Part shown: in pieces, positions 1 through 12,100 of the stretch
Numbering within the stretch: position 1 is the first letter of the stretch
Layout of the letters: each line of letters begins with the position of its first letter
Assembly: GCF_932526225.1 (NCBI RefSeq)
Contig: NC_064048.1
Location: 705,340 to 769,339, forward strand
DNA length: 64,000 bases
From: Nematostella vectensis
Taxonomy: Eukaryota > Cnidaria > Anthozoa > Actiniaria > Edwardsiidae
Reading direction: 5' to 3'
Notes under the pieces: model-generated
Told to the model about the DNA's origin: nothing
Database searches by the model: none
Seen by the model: the letters and a program-made list of their open reading frames with translations, nothing else
Position numbers and translations under genes: made by a program

Positions 1-212
1 GCGTAAAAAATATATTCTTTCAAAAGTCGTCATTTGTATTTTAAGGCCCAGCTGGTAGCCCTCGTCATGGGTCGATTTTCTCCATTTTCTAAATATGTTT
101 GTAACGCCTGCTCCACAACAAAGCGCTTTTCGCCCTCTTTATTGAAGCAGAATGGAAACAAAACAACACCATCATGACATTCTTTCGCGAGGCTCAAATG
201 TGTGGCATTTAC

Positions 213-281
213 CTTCAGATGCGGCGCTTTCTGAGACGAGATCGGATCCCTGTTCTTTTCCTTCAATGGTGGTTGAAGGCC
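213..281 (-). CDS. candidate internal exon, probable downstream continuation of the ShKT gene
   Basis: On the minus strand a TTTCAG acceptor precedes position 281 and a GTAAAT donor follows 213. The 69 nt carry phase-1 boundaries on both sides and read GPSTTIEGKEQGSDLVSESA, then ASEG. The acidic Ser/Gly/Glu/Gln composition resembles the exons of the secreted gene at 9158-18653, which also uses mostly phase-1 introns, so this may be one of its last exons with the gene running off the left edge. A competing reading is a phase-0 terminal exon from 281 to a TGA at 30, open for 84 codons in another frame and ending WALKYK. I prefer the phase-1 model because both phases match the exon at 4731-4811, but the choice is not certain. 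Confidence 0.4.
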
Positions 282-719
282 CTGAAACATCAAACACATT
301 AGAAAGGAAATGATATTCACCAATAGCCTCAGCTTTGAGAGAGTGGCGCTGTTTGTATGGGGCTTAAAGGGGCATTATCACGGTGAAGAGTGATTTTAGC
401 GTCATTTAGGCAATCTGAAAAACAGTACAAATCATGCGGAATAATTGAAATATCGACCCAGGTTTATTTAATGACCTTTGATCTTTCAGATAAATACGAT
501 ATTTTGGTTCAAACGCCTTACATCGAGCGGATGGAAATGGATAAAAAATAGTACTTTAAGGTTTCGGAACAGGCTGTACCTTTACTCAAACTAGATCCTT
601 CGCATAAAATCTATTTTACGGAGAATTTGTTCATTTCTATTTATTACAAATGGGCGAAGTATTCAGGGAGATTTTACATTGTTTTGTTACACACTTTTTC
701 ATATTTTATTAAACTTTCT

Positions 720-3700
720 TAGAACAAGCGTGCGAGTATCCCTTTAATGCTGGTTAATATTGGCGCTGTTTGTACAAGGCTCAATGCTGGTTGATATTGG
801 CGCTGTTTGTATGGGGCTTAATACTGGTTGATAATGGCGCTGTTTGTATGGGGCTAAATGCTGGTTGATATTGAGGCTGTTTGTATGGGGCATAATGCTG
901 GTTGATGTTGGCGCTGTTTGTGCGGGGCTTAATGCTGGTTGATATTGAGGCTGTTTGTATGGGGCATAATGCTGGTTGATGTTGGCGCTGTTTGTGCGGG
1001 GCTTAATGCTGGTTGATATTGAGGCTGTTTGTATGGTGCTTAATGCTGGTTGATATTGGCGCTGTTTGTATAGGGCTTAATGCTGGTTGATACTGGCGCT
1101 GTTTGTATGGGGTTTAATGCTGGTTGATATTGCACTGTTTGTATGGTGCTTAATGCTGGTTGATATTGAGGCTGTTTGTATGGTGCTTAATGCTGGTTGA
1201 TATTGGCGCTGTTTGTATAGGGCTTAATGCTGGTTGATACTGGCGCTGTTTGTATGGGGCTTAATGCTGGTTGATATTGAGGCTGTTTGTATGGTGCTTA
1301 ATGCTGGTTGATATTGGCGCTGTTTGTATAGGGCTTAATGCTGGTTGATATTGGCGCTGTTTGTATGGGGCTTAATGCTGGTTGATGTTGGAGCTGTTTG
1401 TATGGTGCTTAATGCTGGTTGATGTTGGAGCTGTTTGTATGGTGCTTAATGCTGGTTGATATTGAGGCTGTTTTTATGGGGCTTGATGCTGGTTGATATT
1501 GGCGGTGTTTGTATGGGGCTTGATGCTGGTTGATGTTGGCGCTGTTTGTATAAGGCTTCATGCTGGTTGATAATGGCGCTGTTTGTATGGGGCTAAATGC
1601 TGGTTGATATTGAGGCTGTTTGTATGGGGCTTGATGCTGGTTGATATTGAGGCTGTTTGTATGGTGCTTAATGCTGGTTGATATTGGCGCTGTTTGTATG
1701 GGGCTAAATGCTGGTTGATATTGAGGCTGTTTGTGTGGGGCTTAATGCTGGTTGATATTGCACTGTTTGTATGGTGCTTAATGCTGGTTGATATTAAGGC
1801 TGTTTGTATGGTGCTTAATGCTGGTTGATATTGGCGCTGTTTGTATAGGGCTTAATGCTGGTTGATACTGGCGCTGTTTGTATGGGGTTTAATGCTGGTT
1901 GGTATTGCACTGTTTGTATGGTGCTTAATGCTGGTTGATATTGAGGCTGTTTGTATGGTGCTTAATGCTGGTTGATATTGGCGCTGTTTGTATGGGGCTT
2001 AATGCTGGTTGATATTGAGGCTGTTTGTATAGGGCTTAATGCTGGTTGATATTGGCGCTGTTTGTATGGGGCTTAATGCTGGTTGATATTGGCGCAGTTT
2101 GTATGGGGCTTAATGCTGGTTGATATTGGCGCTGTTTGTATGGGGCTTAATGCTGGTTGATGTTGGCGCTCTTTGATGCTGGTTGATGTTGGCGCTGTTT
2201 GTATGGGGATTGATGCTGGTTGATATTGACGCTGTTTGTATGGGGATTGATGCTGGTTGATATTGGCGCTGTTTGTACGGGGCTTGATGCTGGTTGATAT
2301 TGGCGCTGTTTGTATAGGGCTTAATGCTTGTTGATATTGGCGCTGTTTGTACGAGGTTTGATGCTGGTTGATATTTGCGACAATTGTACGGGGCTTGTTG
2401 CTGGTTGATATTGAGGCTGTTTGTATGGGGCATAATGCTGGTTGATGTTGGCGCTGTTTGTACGGGGCTTGATGCTGGTTGATATTGGCGCTGTTTGTAT
2501 GGGGCTTAATGCTGGTTGATACTGGCGCTGTTTGTATGGGGTTTAATGCTGGTTGGTATTGCACTGTTTGTATGGTGCTTAATGCTGGTTGATATTGAGG
2601 CTGTTTGTATGGTGCTTAATGCTGGTTGATATTGGCGCTGTTTGTATGGGGCTTAATGCTGGTTGATATTGAGGCTGTTTGTATAGGGCTTAATGTTGGT
2701 TGATATTGGCGCTGTTTGTATGGGGCTTAATGCGGGTTGATATTGGCGCTGTTTGTATAGGGCTTAATGCTGGTTGATATTGGCGCAGTTTGTATAGGGC
2801 TTAATGCTGGTTGATGTTGGCGCTCTTTGATGCTGGTTGATGTTGGCGCTGTTTGTATGGGGATTGATGCTGGTTGATATTGACGCTGTTTGTATGGGGA
2901 TTGATGCTGGTTGATATTGGCGCTGTTTGTACGGGGATTGATGCTGGTTGATATTGGCGCTGTTTGTATGGGGCTTGATGCTGGTTGATGTTGGCGCTGT
3001 TTGTATGGGGCTTAATGCTGGTTGATATTGGCGCTGTTTGTATGGGGCTTGATGCTGGTTGATATTGGCGCTGTTTGTATGGGGCTTGATGCTGGTTGAT
3101 ATTGGCGCTGTTTGTATGGGGATTAATGTTGGTTGATATTGGCGCTGTTTGTATGGGGCTCAATGCTGGTTGATGTTGGCGCTCTTTGTATGGGGATTGA
3201 TGCTGGTTGATATTGGCGCTGTTTGTATGGGGATTGATGCTGGTTGATATTGGCGCTGTTTGAATGGGGCTTAATGCTGGTTGATATTGGCGCTGTTTGT
3301 ATGGGGCTTAATGCTGGTTGATATTGACGCTGTTTGTATGGGGCTTAATGCTGGTTGATGTTGGCGCTCTTTGTATGGGGATTGATGCTGGTTGATATTG
3401 ACGCTGTTTGTATGGGGATTGATGCTGGTTGATATTGACGCTGTTTGTATGGGGATTGATGCTGGTTGATATTGGCGCTGTTTGTACGGGGCTTGATGCT
3501 GGTTGATATTGGCGCTGTTTGTATAGGGCTTAATGCTTGTTGATATTGGCGCTGTTTGTACGAGGTTTGATGCTGGTTGATATTTGCGACAATTGTACGG
3601 GGCTTGTTGCTGGTTGATATTGACGCTGTTTGTATGGGGCTTAATGCTGGTTGATATTGGCGCTGTTTGTATGGGGCTTGATGCTGGTTGATATTGGCGC

Positions 3701-4680
3701 TGTTTGTATGGTGCTTAATGCTGGTTGATATTGCACTGTTTGTATGGTGCTTAATGCTGGTTGATATTGCACTGTTTGTATGGGGCTTAATGCTGGTTGA
3801 TATTGGCGCTATTTGTATGGGGCTCAATGCTGGTTGATATTGGCGCTGTTTGTATGGGGCTTAATGCTGGTTGATATTGGCGCTGTTTGTATGGGGCTTA
3901 ATGCTGGTTGATATTGGCGCTATTTGTATGGGGCTCAATGCTGGTTGATGTTGGCGCTGTTTGTATGGGGCTTGATGCTGGTTGATATTGGCGCTATTTG
4001 TATGGGGCTCAATGCTGGTTGATGTTGGCGCTCTTTGTATGGGGATTGATGCTGGTTGATATTGACGCTGTTTGTATGGGGATTGATGCTGGTTGATATT
4101 GGCGCTGTTTGTACGGGGCTTGATGCTGGTTGATATTGGCGCTGTTTGTATAGGGCTTAATGCTGGTTGATATTGGCGCTGTTTGTATAGGGCTTAATGC
4201 TTGTTGATATTGGCGCTGTTTGTACGAGGTTTGATGCTGGTTGATATTTGCGACAATTGTACGGGGCTTGTTGCTGGTTGATATTGACGCTGTTTGTATG
4301 GGGCTTAATGCTGGTTGATATTGGCGCTGTTTGTATGGGGCTTGATGCTGGTTGATATTGGCGCTGTTTGTATGGGGATTGATGCTGGTTGATATTGCAC
4401 TGTTTGTATGGGGCTTAATGCTGGTTGATATTGGCGCTGTTTGTATGGGGCTTAATGCTGGTTGATATTGGCGCTATTTGTATGGGGCTCAATGCTGGTT
4501 GATATTGGCGCTGTTTGTATGGGGCTTAATGCTGGTTGATATTGGCGCTGTTTGTATGGGGCTTAATGCTGGTTGATATTGGCGCTGTTTGTATGGGGCT
4601 TAATGCTGGTTGATATTGGCGCTGTTTGTATGGGGCTTAATGCTGGTTGATATTGGCGCTGCTTGTATAGGGCTAAATTA
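720..4680. repeat. 37-bp minisatellite array, about 105 copies
   Basis: Head-to-tail copies of a 37-bp unit with core ATGCTGGTTGATATTGGCGC, followed by TGTTTGTATGGGGCTTA. Variants include a 35-bp form with TTGCACTG. Larger blocks are themselves repeated: the variant TTGGCGCTCTTTGATGCTGG recurs near 2161 and 2817, and a related CTCTTTGTATGG form near 3361 and 4025, so blocks of about 655 bp were duplicated. One isolated unit-like stretch lies at about 338-365. The long minus-strand reading frames rich in INQHQ and YKQRQ are by-products of the repeat, not genes. If the flanking exons belong to one gene, the array fills the intron between them, beginning about 45 nt from the donor at 4731. Confidence 0.95.
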
Positions 4681-4730
4681 TGGTTGTTGGTGATGTTTTT
4701 TATGGGTTTACTCTGACCCTACCCTCCTAC

Positions 4731-4811
4731 CTGGTGCATTTGAAAGTTTGCTGGGCTGATCGTCGAAGAATCTGGCAAGACCCTCTCCGTTTGTCTGATC
4801 ATTTGTGATGT
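4731..4811 (-). CDS. candidate internal exon, probable downstream continuation of the ShKT gene
   Basis: Minus-strand exon of 81 nt between a pyrimidine-rich ...TATTCATCCCAG acceptor and a GTAGGA donor, phase 1 on both sides. It reads ITNDQTNGEGLARFFDDQPS, then KLSNAPG, with a split Asp codon at the start when joined to an upstream exon ending in G. The last recognisable exon of the secreted gene (9175-9216) can end at a consensus ACG|GTAAGT in exactly that phase, so joining the two keeps frame. Composition (Asp, Gln, Gly, Ser) matches. No independent homology is recognised; a search for the peptide in related transcriptomes would decide. Confidence 0.45.
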
Positions 4812-6059
4812 CTGGGATGAATACACAAGAGGCAATAAGTGGAAGCTTGAAGGTATATATCTATAACATTGTATGAGCAAATGTAATGTCGGGCAAACGG
4901 ATAGAGGGATAGGTAGACAAAGGGAGGGACAGACGGATGGGCACGACTGTTGCATGATTCGTGTAGATTCTTATGTCATGTAGACTATTCCAGTGACGTG
5001 ATGCGCGCTACCGTGGCAGCCTTGTCAGTTTCATGAAATAAATAATAAGAAAGCGAGAAACGCATTATGCGATCGTGTTTAGCTTCACTATATGTTGCTG
5101 CATAAAGTCCACGTCAATCAGAGCGGTTATTCCCGTATGCTTACCGGCTTTTTTACTTAGTAGCACGCGTCGCACAACAAAAATGTGAACTTAACAAAAT
5201 TGCTGACACTTTGAAAAAGCGTCAGGGCTGACACTCTTATTCAGAGTATGCTGGTGACTACTGCCAGCACCCCCCCCCCCCCGGGGGGATATAAGCGTGA
5301 GGGAAGAGGGCGAGGCTGTATACCTCGCATCGGGAGGGGGAGGGAGATGTTGGTGTTTTAGAATCGCAATATTTTGTACCATGTTATTTATAAATCATCC
5401 CTTCAAACTTAAAGCATACGGATGGTTTATCTGCAACCCGTTTCTTTTAACTCACGACAACGTATGGAAACGCTGTGACAATCTTTATTTCGGAAATTGT
5501 TTAAAGGGGTCGTGTATTATGGGGTTGACGTTTTCTATCTTTGGTGTTTTTTGGTTATGAATGTCATGTTTATAGCCGTGTAACCCCTTGGGGCCTCAGG
5601 CAAGTTCCTTGGTCCAACCTTCATGCCTATGTTGGTTGCTCGTGTTTTTGAATATTCATATCTCTCATTTTGTGACCACAAAATTCATACCCCCCGTTTC
5701 TTATCACCATAAAATAAATCAAGAAAGCATATAGGGGAATCAGGCTACCCCTTTAATATCTAAACTGCAAATTTTAAAAACAGATTATATAAAATGACAG
5801 CCATTTTGCTCTCAGTATAAAGGCAACAATTATCTGTTTATTTACAAGGAGACGTTATTTGCGTCAGGGAAACGTACATGCTGCTATAGTAACCAGCCCT
5901 ACGTATGCGTAAATCATTGTTTGAGGAAACTAGTTTTGATTTACTAGGAGTGTTGGGATTTTTTGGAGAACGCATAGAAAATATGGCACATAATGCAGAA
6001 TATGTACAACTAAAAACACAAAACTGTTACATTATTATTTGAATCAATTGTTCGCAATT
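4812..6059. other. non-coding stretch, no gene seen
   Basis: AT-rich sequence with a run of about 14 C at 5269-5282. No reading frame here has coding-like composition together with usable splice sites. If the minus-strand gene continues as proposed, this is part of an intron of about 4.4 kb. Confidence 0.5.
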
Positions 6060-6064
6060 AGGGG

Positions 6065-6420
6065 AAACCATCACATTGCGCCACACAAGCTGTAACCAGA
6101 GGCTATCTGCACAGTGAGCCATGCACTAACACGCTACACCACCAAAGCTGTACCTAGGGATCACCTGCAGAGTTAGCGATGCACGAATACGCTGCGTTAC
6201 TTAAGCTGTAGCAAGGGACCACCTGCACAGTGAGACATGAACTAGCACACTGCATCACACAAACTGTAGCAAGGGACGACCTGCACAGTAAGCCATACTT
6301 TAACCACTGCGCCACACAAGCTGTACCTTGGGACTACATGGATAATGATCCATGCACTAACAAACAGCGACACTCATATCTACAAAAGCACACAGCACCA
6401 AAGATGCCTGAACTAGGTCC
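6065..6420. repeat. degenerate repeat of about 60 bp, 5-6 copies
   Basis: Diverged copies share CTGCACAGTGAGCCATGCAC and GCCACACAAGCTGTA. The phrase AGCAAGGGAC inside some copies is the likely seed of the adjoining 20-bp array that starts near 6425. Confidence 0.75.
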
Positions 6421-6424
6421 GGAC

Positions 6425-7215
6425 TGCACAGCAAGGCATAGCAAGGGACAGCAAGGCATAGCAAGGGACAGCACGACATAGCAAGGGACAGCACGACATA
6501 GCAAGGGACAGCAAGGCATAGCAAGGGACAGCACGACATAGCAAGGGACAGCAAGGCATAGCAAAGGACAGCAAGGCATAGCAAGGGACAGCAAGACATA
6601 GCAAGGGACAGCAAGGCATAGCAAGGGACAGCAAGGCATAGCAAGGGACAGCACGACATAGCAAGGGACAGCAAGGCATAGCAAGGGACAGCAAGGCATA
6701 GCAAGGGACAGCACGACATAGCAAGGGACAGCAAGGCATAGCAAGGGACAGCAAGGCATAGCAAGGGACAGCAAGGCATAGCAAGGGACAGCAAGGCATA
6801 GCAAGGGACAGCACGACATAGCAAGGGACAGCAAGGCATAGCAAAGGACAGCAAGGCATAGCAAGGGACAGCAAGACATAGCAAGGGACAGCAAGGCATA
6901 GCAAGGGACAGCAAGGCATAGCAAGGGACAGCAAGACATAGCAAGGGACAGCAAGGCATAGCAAGGGACAGCAAGGCATAGCAAGGGACAGCACGACATA
7001 GCAAGGGACAGCAAGGCATAGCAAGGGACAGCAAGGCATAGCAAGACATAGCAAGGGACAGCAAGGGACAGCACGACATAGCAAGGGACAGCAAGGCATA
7101 GCAAGGGACAGAAAGGCATAGCAAGGGACAGCAAGGCATAGCAAGACATAGCAAGGGACAGCAAGGGACAGCACGACATAGCAAGGGACAGCAAGGCATA
7201 GCAAGGGACAGCAAG
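6425..7215. repeat. 20-bp minisatellite array, about 39 copies
   Basis: Units alternate between GCAAGGCATAGCAAGGGACA and GCACGACATAGCAAGGGACA. Three minus-strand frames stay open across it (Cys/Leu/Pro-rich, LAVPCYALLS-like) only because the repeat lacks stop codons; these are not genes. A block near 7041-7080 recurs near 7141-7180, showing duplication of larger segments. Confidence 0.95.
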
Positions 7216-8960
7216 CAATCCGAATCCGGAGACGGTATCACCAGTATGACAAGCCCAAATTGCAGAACAATTGATCAAATGTGAGATAGCAACGACTCCT
7301 ATATCAAACTGTTTCATCTTATTATAAAAGAATAAAGCCCATTATAATTAAAATAATATCACGACTCCATTCAAGTAATTAGACGGGCGTTAATTTTTCA
7401 CAATAAACAACGTAAATGATAATTATTCCATGAATTCCATACATTCTCACGCTGTCAATCAAAACTTAAATGGTATTCAACAAAAGGGCCTCTGTTTTCC
7501 CATGCATAGCCATGCGTTACGACATGCGCGAATTGCCCACAGTCCTGTCAGTAATAACGGTCAGCGGTCTGTCGCTCTAAAACACACTAGTAAAGGCTTG
7601 GAAATAAACAACTTTACCCCAAATCACGTGATTATAACATTACGTGACCTCGACATTATATCACGTGTCACCTTGGAATTTTAATTAACTAGGAACGAGG
7701 TAGAACCGCTGACCATATCGCATGTCCTGGATGTCGTTGCTAAAGTCACGTGGTCACGAGTCAGTAGTGTAAGAGAGTGCTGTATGTACACAGGGTAACC
7801 GTATACTGTAAAGCTCTGGCAGAAAACTAGAAATGCGTTCTCCAAATTGAAAAAGAATCCCTTTTCTAAATCTTAGAAAATAATAATAAGCTCTACGCGT
7901 GGCGTTCTCTAACGTGTCTCTTCTTAATGCTACGCTTCTCAATATGGCGTTTCTTCTTATTTACAGTACGTTTCTTCTGGTAATTTTCGTCGGGAAAGTA
8001 ACTCTGTAACTCTCCATCACTGTCGCCTGTTGATTGGCAGAAAGAGACAAAAGGCAGCCATTTTAGTGCGGAGTCAGAGCGCGTGTGTCAAAAGTAAGCT
8101 GTTGATAAGGAGGACCATCCGACGTTCTCACTCAACAAAACACATCCCTCTCGACGAAGCAAGCTTAGCAAGGTAACCTGTTTTTTTCTGTTGGAGAGTC
8201 GCTTCTTTTTCTTTCGTTTTTTCTTTTGCCAATGATTTGAGAAAGTCAAATGCAAAGGAAGCAAATGTGCAGCAAATGCTTGTCAGCGTTCGTGCAAGCG
8301 TGGATTCTAGAATTCTACTAGAGCTCAACAGTATACGAAATTCCTGACATACGGGCATTCCCTCACTACTCGTACCATGAGACCTAATTATCCTAAAGCC
8401 CTTGTACTGAAAAATACCGTGTGTATTTTTATCGAGAAACAATTCTTTGTATCACATATTCGGAATATGGAAAACTCCTTACAAAAGAGTTGAGCTTGTT
8501 GCTTTTAAAGTCTTCTAAAACTTTAGTCTTTGTGCTGAAATTGTTGATTTTCGTATCCCATGCTGCTGTTCGAGTTTCAGCCTCTACAAACGTTTATACT
8601 TAATAAGGGCTTTCAAGTAACGTATTCATGAGAATCTGGAGGACAATAGTTTGTTGTGTTGAGATCGTCAGGATTGCCCTACTTATCAACAATGATCATA
8701 TGCCATCATGAAAGTCAAGGATCAAATACCAACAATAAATTATATCCAAATTTAAAAGGAAAAGCATGATTCGTAAAAATCTCTGATATGTCGTTTATTG
8801 GTGTGTCATCATCATGTTGGAAGTGGTTGTGGTTGGGTCGTTTAGGGCAAGGTTAGGGTTAATCTTTGAGTTATTCTAACGACCAGCGTGTTAAAATAGT
8901 CAGATATTATTGTTATTATTATTATTGTTACGTTAACGTGGTTAATTATATTAATCAGAT
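7216..8960. other. non-coding stretch with clustered CACGTG motifs
   Basis: No supported exon. The 7620-7760 part has several CACGTG or ACGTGA motifs close together, which could be E-box type sites but may be chance. A minus-strand frame at 8128-8442 ends in a short peptide after a purine-rich CAG, a poor acceptor, so I do not call it an exon. Confidence 0.4.
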
Positions 8961-8966
8961 TAATAC

Positions 8967-8972
8967 TTTATT
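8967..8972 (-). terminator. possible poly(A) signal AATAAA
   Basis: TTTATT on the plus strand reads AATAAA on the minus strand, about 190 nt beyond the TGA at 9158. It would fit an mRNA ending with that stop. It would be intronic if the donor at 9175 is used instead. Confidence 0.4.
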
Positions 8973-9157
8973 CAAAACTTAATTCACGTCATGCTAAAAT
9001 CATATGAGGCAAAATAAGATTCTCTAACAGCAACATATGACAAAATCTTTAAGAATCCGGGAGTGTTATTTTCTTAACCTCTTGATATCACACTAAAAAG
9101 GAGAGACAGTATAGAGCATTGTGGAACGCCCTTCATCGATGCTCATCATATACCACT

Positions 9158-12100
9158 TCAGCTGTTGGACTTACCGTTTTGCTGGTCGGGCTGATATTGG
9201 CTTGACTTGTCGCTCTCTGCAACGATAATAATCACCAATGATGATAATATACAGGAGGGGTAAATAACAAAAGGTCTATCCTTTTTAGTATCGTAACATC
9301 CCCAGAAAAACAATACAATTGAACTTGGAGATTGTAAAAGTAGCCGCGTCACACAGATGGCCCAACAATCAGGGACTTGCACTAAGAAATCACGTAACTT
9401 TTTGGTGGTACTCGCGCGCGTTCCGGCTTTTGGCGGCAAAATGGCAACAACAAAAAGCAACTTATTCAGCGTTTCAATTCAGCCAGAAAGTTTCTTTATC
9501 AGAAAGGGCTTATTTTTGGTCGCTCAATGGCATGAAGGCTTAAGTCATTTCTATGTTATTATATGTTGGTGTAAGTTTGGCACCCAAAAAGTCAATTGGT
9601 TTCTTTATGCAGATCGTCTATTACAGGCAAAGTTCTTAAGTGATCAACATTTTGGGCCTAAACATCTTTTTTTGTTGTTGTTTTGCTTTATGTAGGGTGA
9701 ACACAAAACAATTCGACTTGTGACTGCTTCTGCGAATGTCGGCACCTTTCTAGAATTCCGGCTATCAAAAACATTTTTTTTCTCACATTTACTAATTGTA
9801 ATTCAATTCTCCCTACTTACTTGTCAGATCATCATTGATGTCCGAGGCGCCAGTAAGATCATCCGGCATGCTTTGCTGGTAGGCCTGAGAATTGTCAGCC
9901 TCGCTTCCACCAAGAGCAGCTAGCTGAGAGAACGGGTCGCTGAAAGGGACATCTGACTTTGCTTGGGCTACCTGTGGTGCCGCGGGTATAAAAGGAGCTG
10001 GAAATTTGAAGGTGAATTAATATTACATCTCTACGTTTGAATAGTAAAATTATAATAACAATAAGAAATGATAATGATGATCGACTTGTGCTATGGATTC
10101 CAACTTTAGGCATTTTTGTTGTTTTACTATGGCAGCACCTGTGTCAGCAGGGAAAGAACTTCGCCAAGGGTTTGAATCTCATACTTTGGTTTAAACATGT
10201 TGGGCTCTATCGTAATCGTAAGCAATAATAATCCCCGTGTTTCTACGGTATGAGGAAGAAGACGAATCTCACCCTTCTTTGGTTTAGGGATGGAGTTCTT
10301 CTTCATGGCCGCCGCATTAGATATCTGTGAGTTCTTGAAGAGGATGAGAGGGCTAGAGTGGCTGGCGCCGGAGAGAGAGGCCAGAGGTCTGGCCACAATG
10401 GGTTGCATACTAGCACCCTCGGGCATGTTGTGCAGGTACTGGAATGGATCGATGATGTCGGATTTCTTCTCCTTTGACTCCTCAGCTGAGCCCTCGGCCT
10501 ATAATGTGCAAGGAACTTTAATCATGATAGGAAACTAGGACGGCAATGTGGATGATGACGGCAGAAAAGTTATGTAATAATGTTTTATAGGCGGCGGCCC
10601 GGTCGTTTAGCGTTAGCTCGTGTTAACATTGAATCGCATGCATTTCGCCAGACAAACTGGTTCAACCGGTTCTACGAAAGCCTAAGTTGTCTCGCCGACA
10701 GCCTTGTTCCGCCGAAATGTTTTCTACTGTCTGTCGCCGTTGTGACGTCGCAGGCTAGGCGCGACGCTAAGTCGTAACACAAATCGTTATGTCGTTTGTG
10801 TGAGCCGCTAAGAGCGATGCTGTGTTGCAATGTTTTAGTGTCGCTAATGTGAACCAGGCCTAGATCGATGCTTTGTTGCAATGCTGTTATGTCGCTAAGG
10901 TGAACCAGGCTTAACGTGGCTTTAGGGATTGTCCTCACCTCTGGGTCGGGTTCTGGTGGCTGCTCGACCTTGGATTTGGCAACATTCTGTTGCTGTTGCT
11001 GCTGTTGCTCGGCCTTATAAAAAAAGGGAAAATATAAGTAGGAGCGAATGTGTTGAGCGGTTGTTTAAACTTTACAATAGGTAGGCATCCCTCTGATGAG
11101 CTCGGGCTAATGGCTATTGCCATGGCTGCCGTTGCTAAGGTAACCCACTCCACAACCACATACCTGTTGCTGCTGTTGCTGAAGGTAAGCTTCCTGCTGC
11201 TCGGGATCGGGTTCAGGCACCTCGCTCTTGGGTTCCTCCATTGGGAATCCCATCTTCTCCAGCAGCTCCGTGGCGGGAGGCATGGGGATCATGGTACGCT
11301 TGGTAGCCTCGTCTTCGGCCTCCTGGGCCGCATCTCTGATGGCCTCACCTTGGCGTAAGAAGAGAGGAATTGTGATTTATATGTAGATTAAGAAACTGTT
11401 GGGCAATACCTTAAAGCCAAATACAAAATGATGTTGGACAGAGAGGGTATAGAGGAGAGTCACACAAAAACTACCAAATAAATTAATGGTCTGGCTATGA
11501 AGCGACTGAACTGGTATATATTCATTTATCCAAAGTAAACAATATGAAATTAATTCTTAAATAACCTATTTTTCTATTTATATTATAATTATTGTCAGAA
11601 TTATGAACATCTTTATTGATTATATTTTTCCCCATTATCATCATTATCTTGATCACCAACAACAGCCTTGTAATTATAATCACCACCAGCAACGGAAGCA
11701 ATTATTACCAAAATCGTCATCTTCGTCATCACCAAAATTGTCATCACCATCATCATAAAAACATCATCACCATCATCATAACCACCATCATTAAAATCAT
11801 TAGTACCAAGCATCCTAAGAGCAGTCTTCTTGTATGCGTTGACGGCGGTAGCGATCTCTTTCAGGTCAATCCTGGGGAAGACTTGAGCACCCGGTGCGTT
11901 GTAGATGGGCTTGGGGATCTCGCTGTACTTGGCTTTGGGTATTTCAGGTACTTGTGGTGTCTCTTTCACCTTGCTTACAGTCCCGGTCGCGAGATCTTTT
12001 AGAAGAATTGAAAGTATGAAATGTTATACAGAATATTAACATCGCCAGCGCCATTACTGCCAAAAAAGCCATCATGGCTGACCAAGTTGGGTGAAGAAAA

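Noticed and set aside
30-281. 84-codon terminal exon ending WALKYK
   Set aside because: Not excluded, but its phase-0 start does not fit the phase-1 exon upstream, while a shorter exon with a donor at 213 does.
2073-3827. Several INQHQ/YKQRQ repeat reading frames
   Set aside because: Translation of the 37-bp array in different frames; no splice or start context.
720-4680. CRISPR-like array
   Set aside because: No unique spacers between repeats, units are contiguous, and the sequence is eukaryotic; this applies to every array here.
6334-7317. Long Cys/Leu/Pro-rich minus-strand reading frames (up to 327 codons)
   Set aside because: They coincide with the 20-bp array and are open in all three minus frames simultaneously; the repeat simply lacks stops.
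8128-8442. 104-codon minus-strand frame
   Set aside because: No credible acceptor or donor (purine-rich before CAG) and no recognisable domain.
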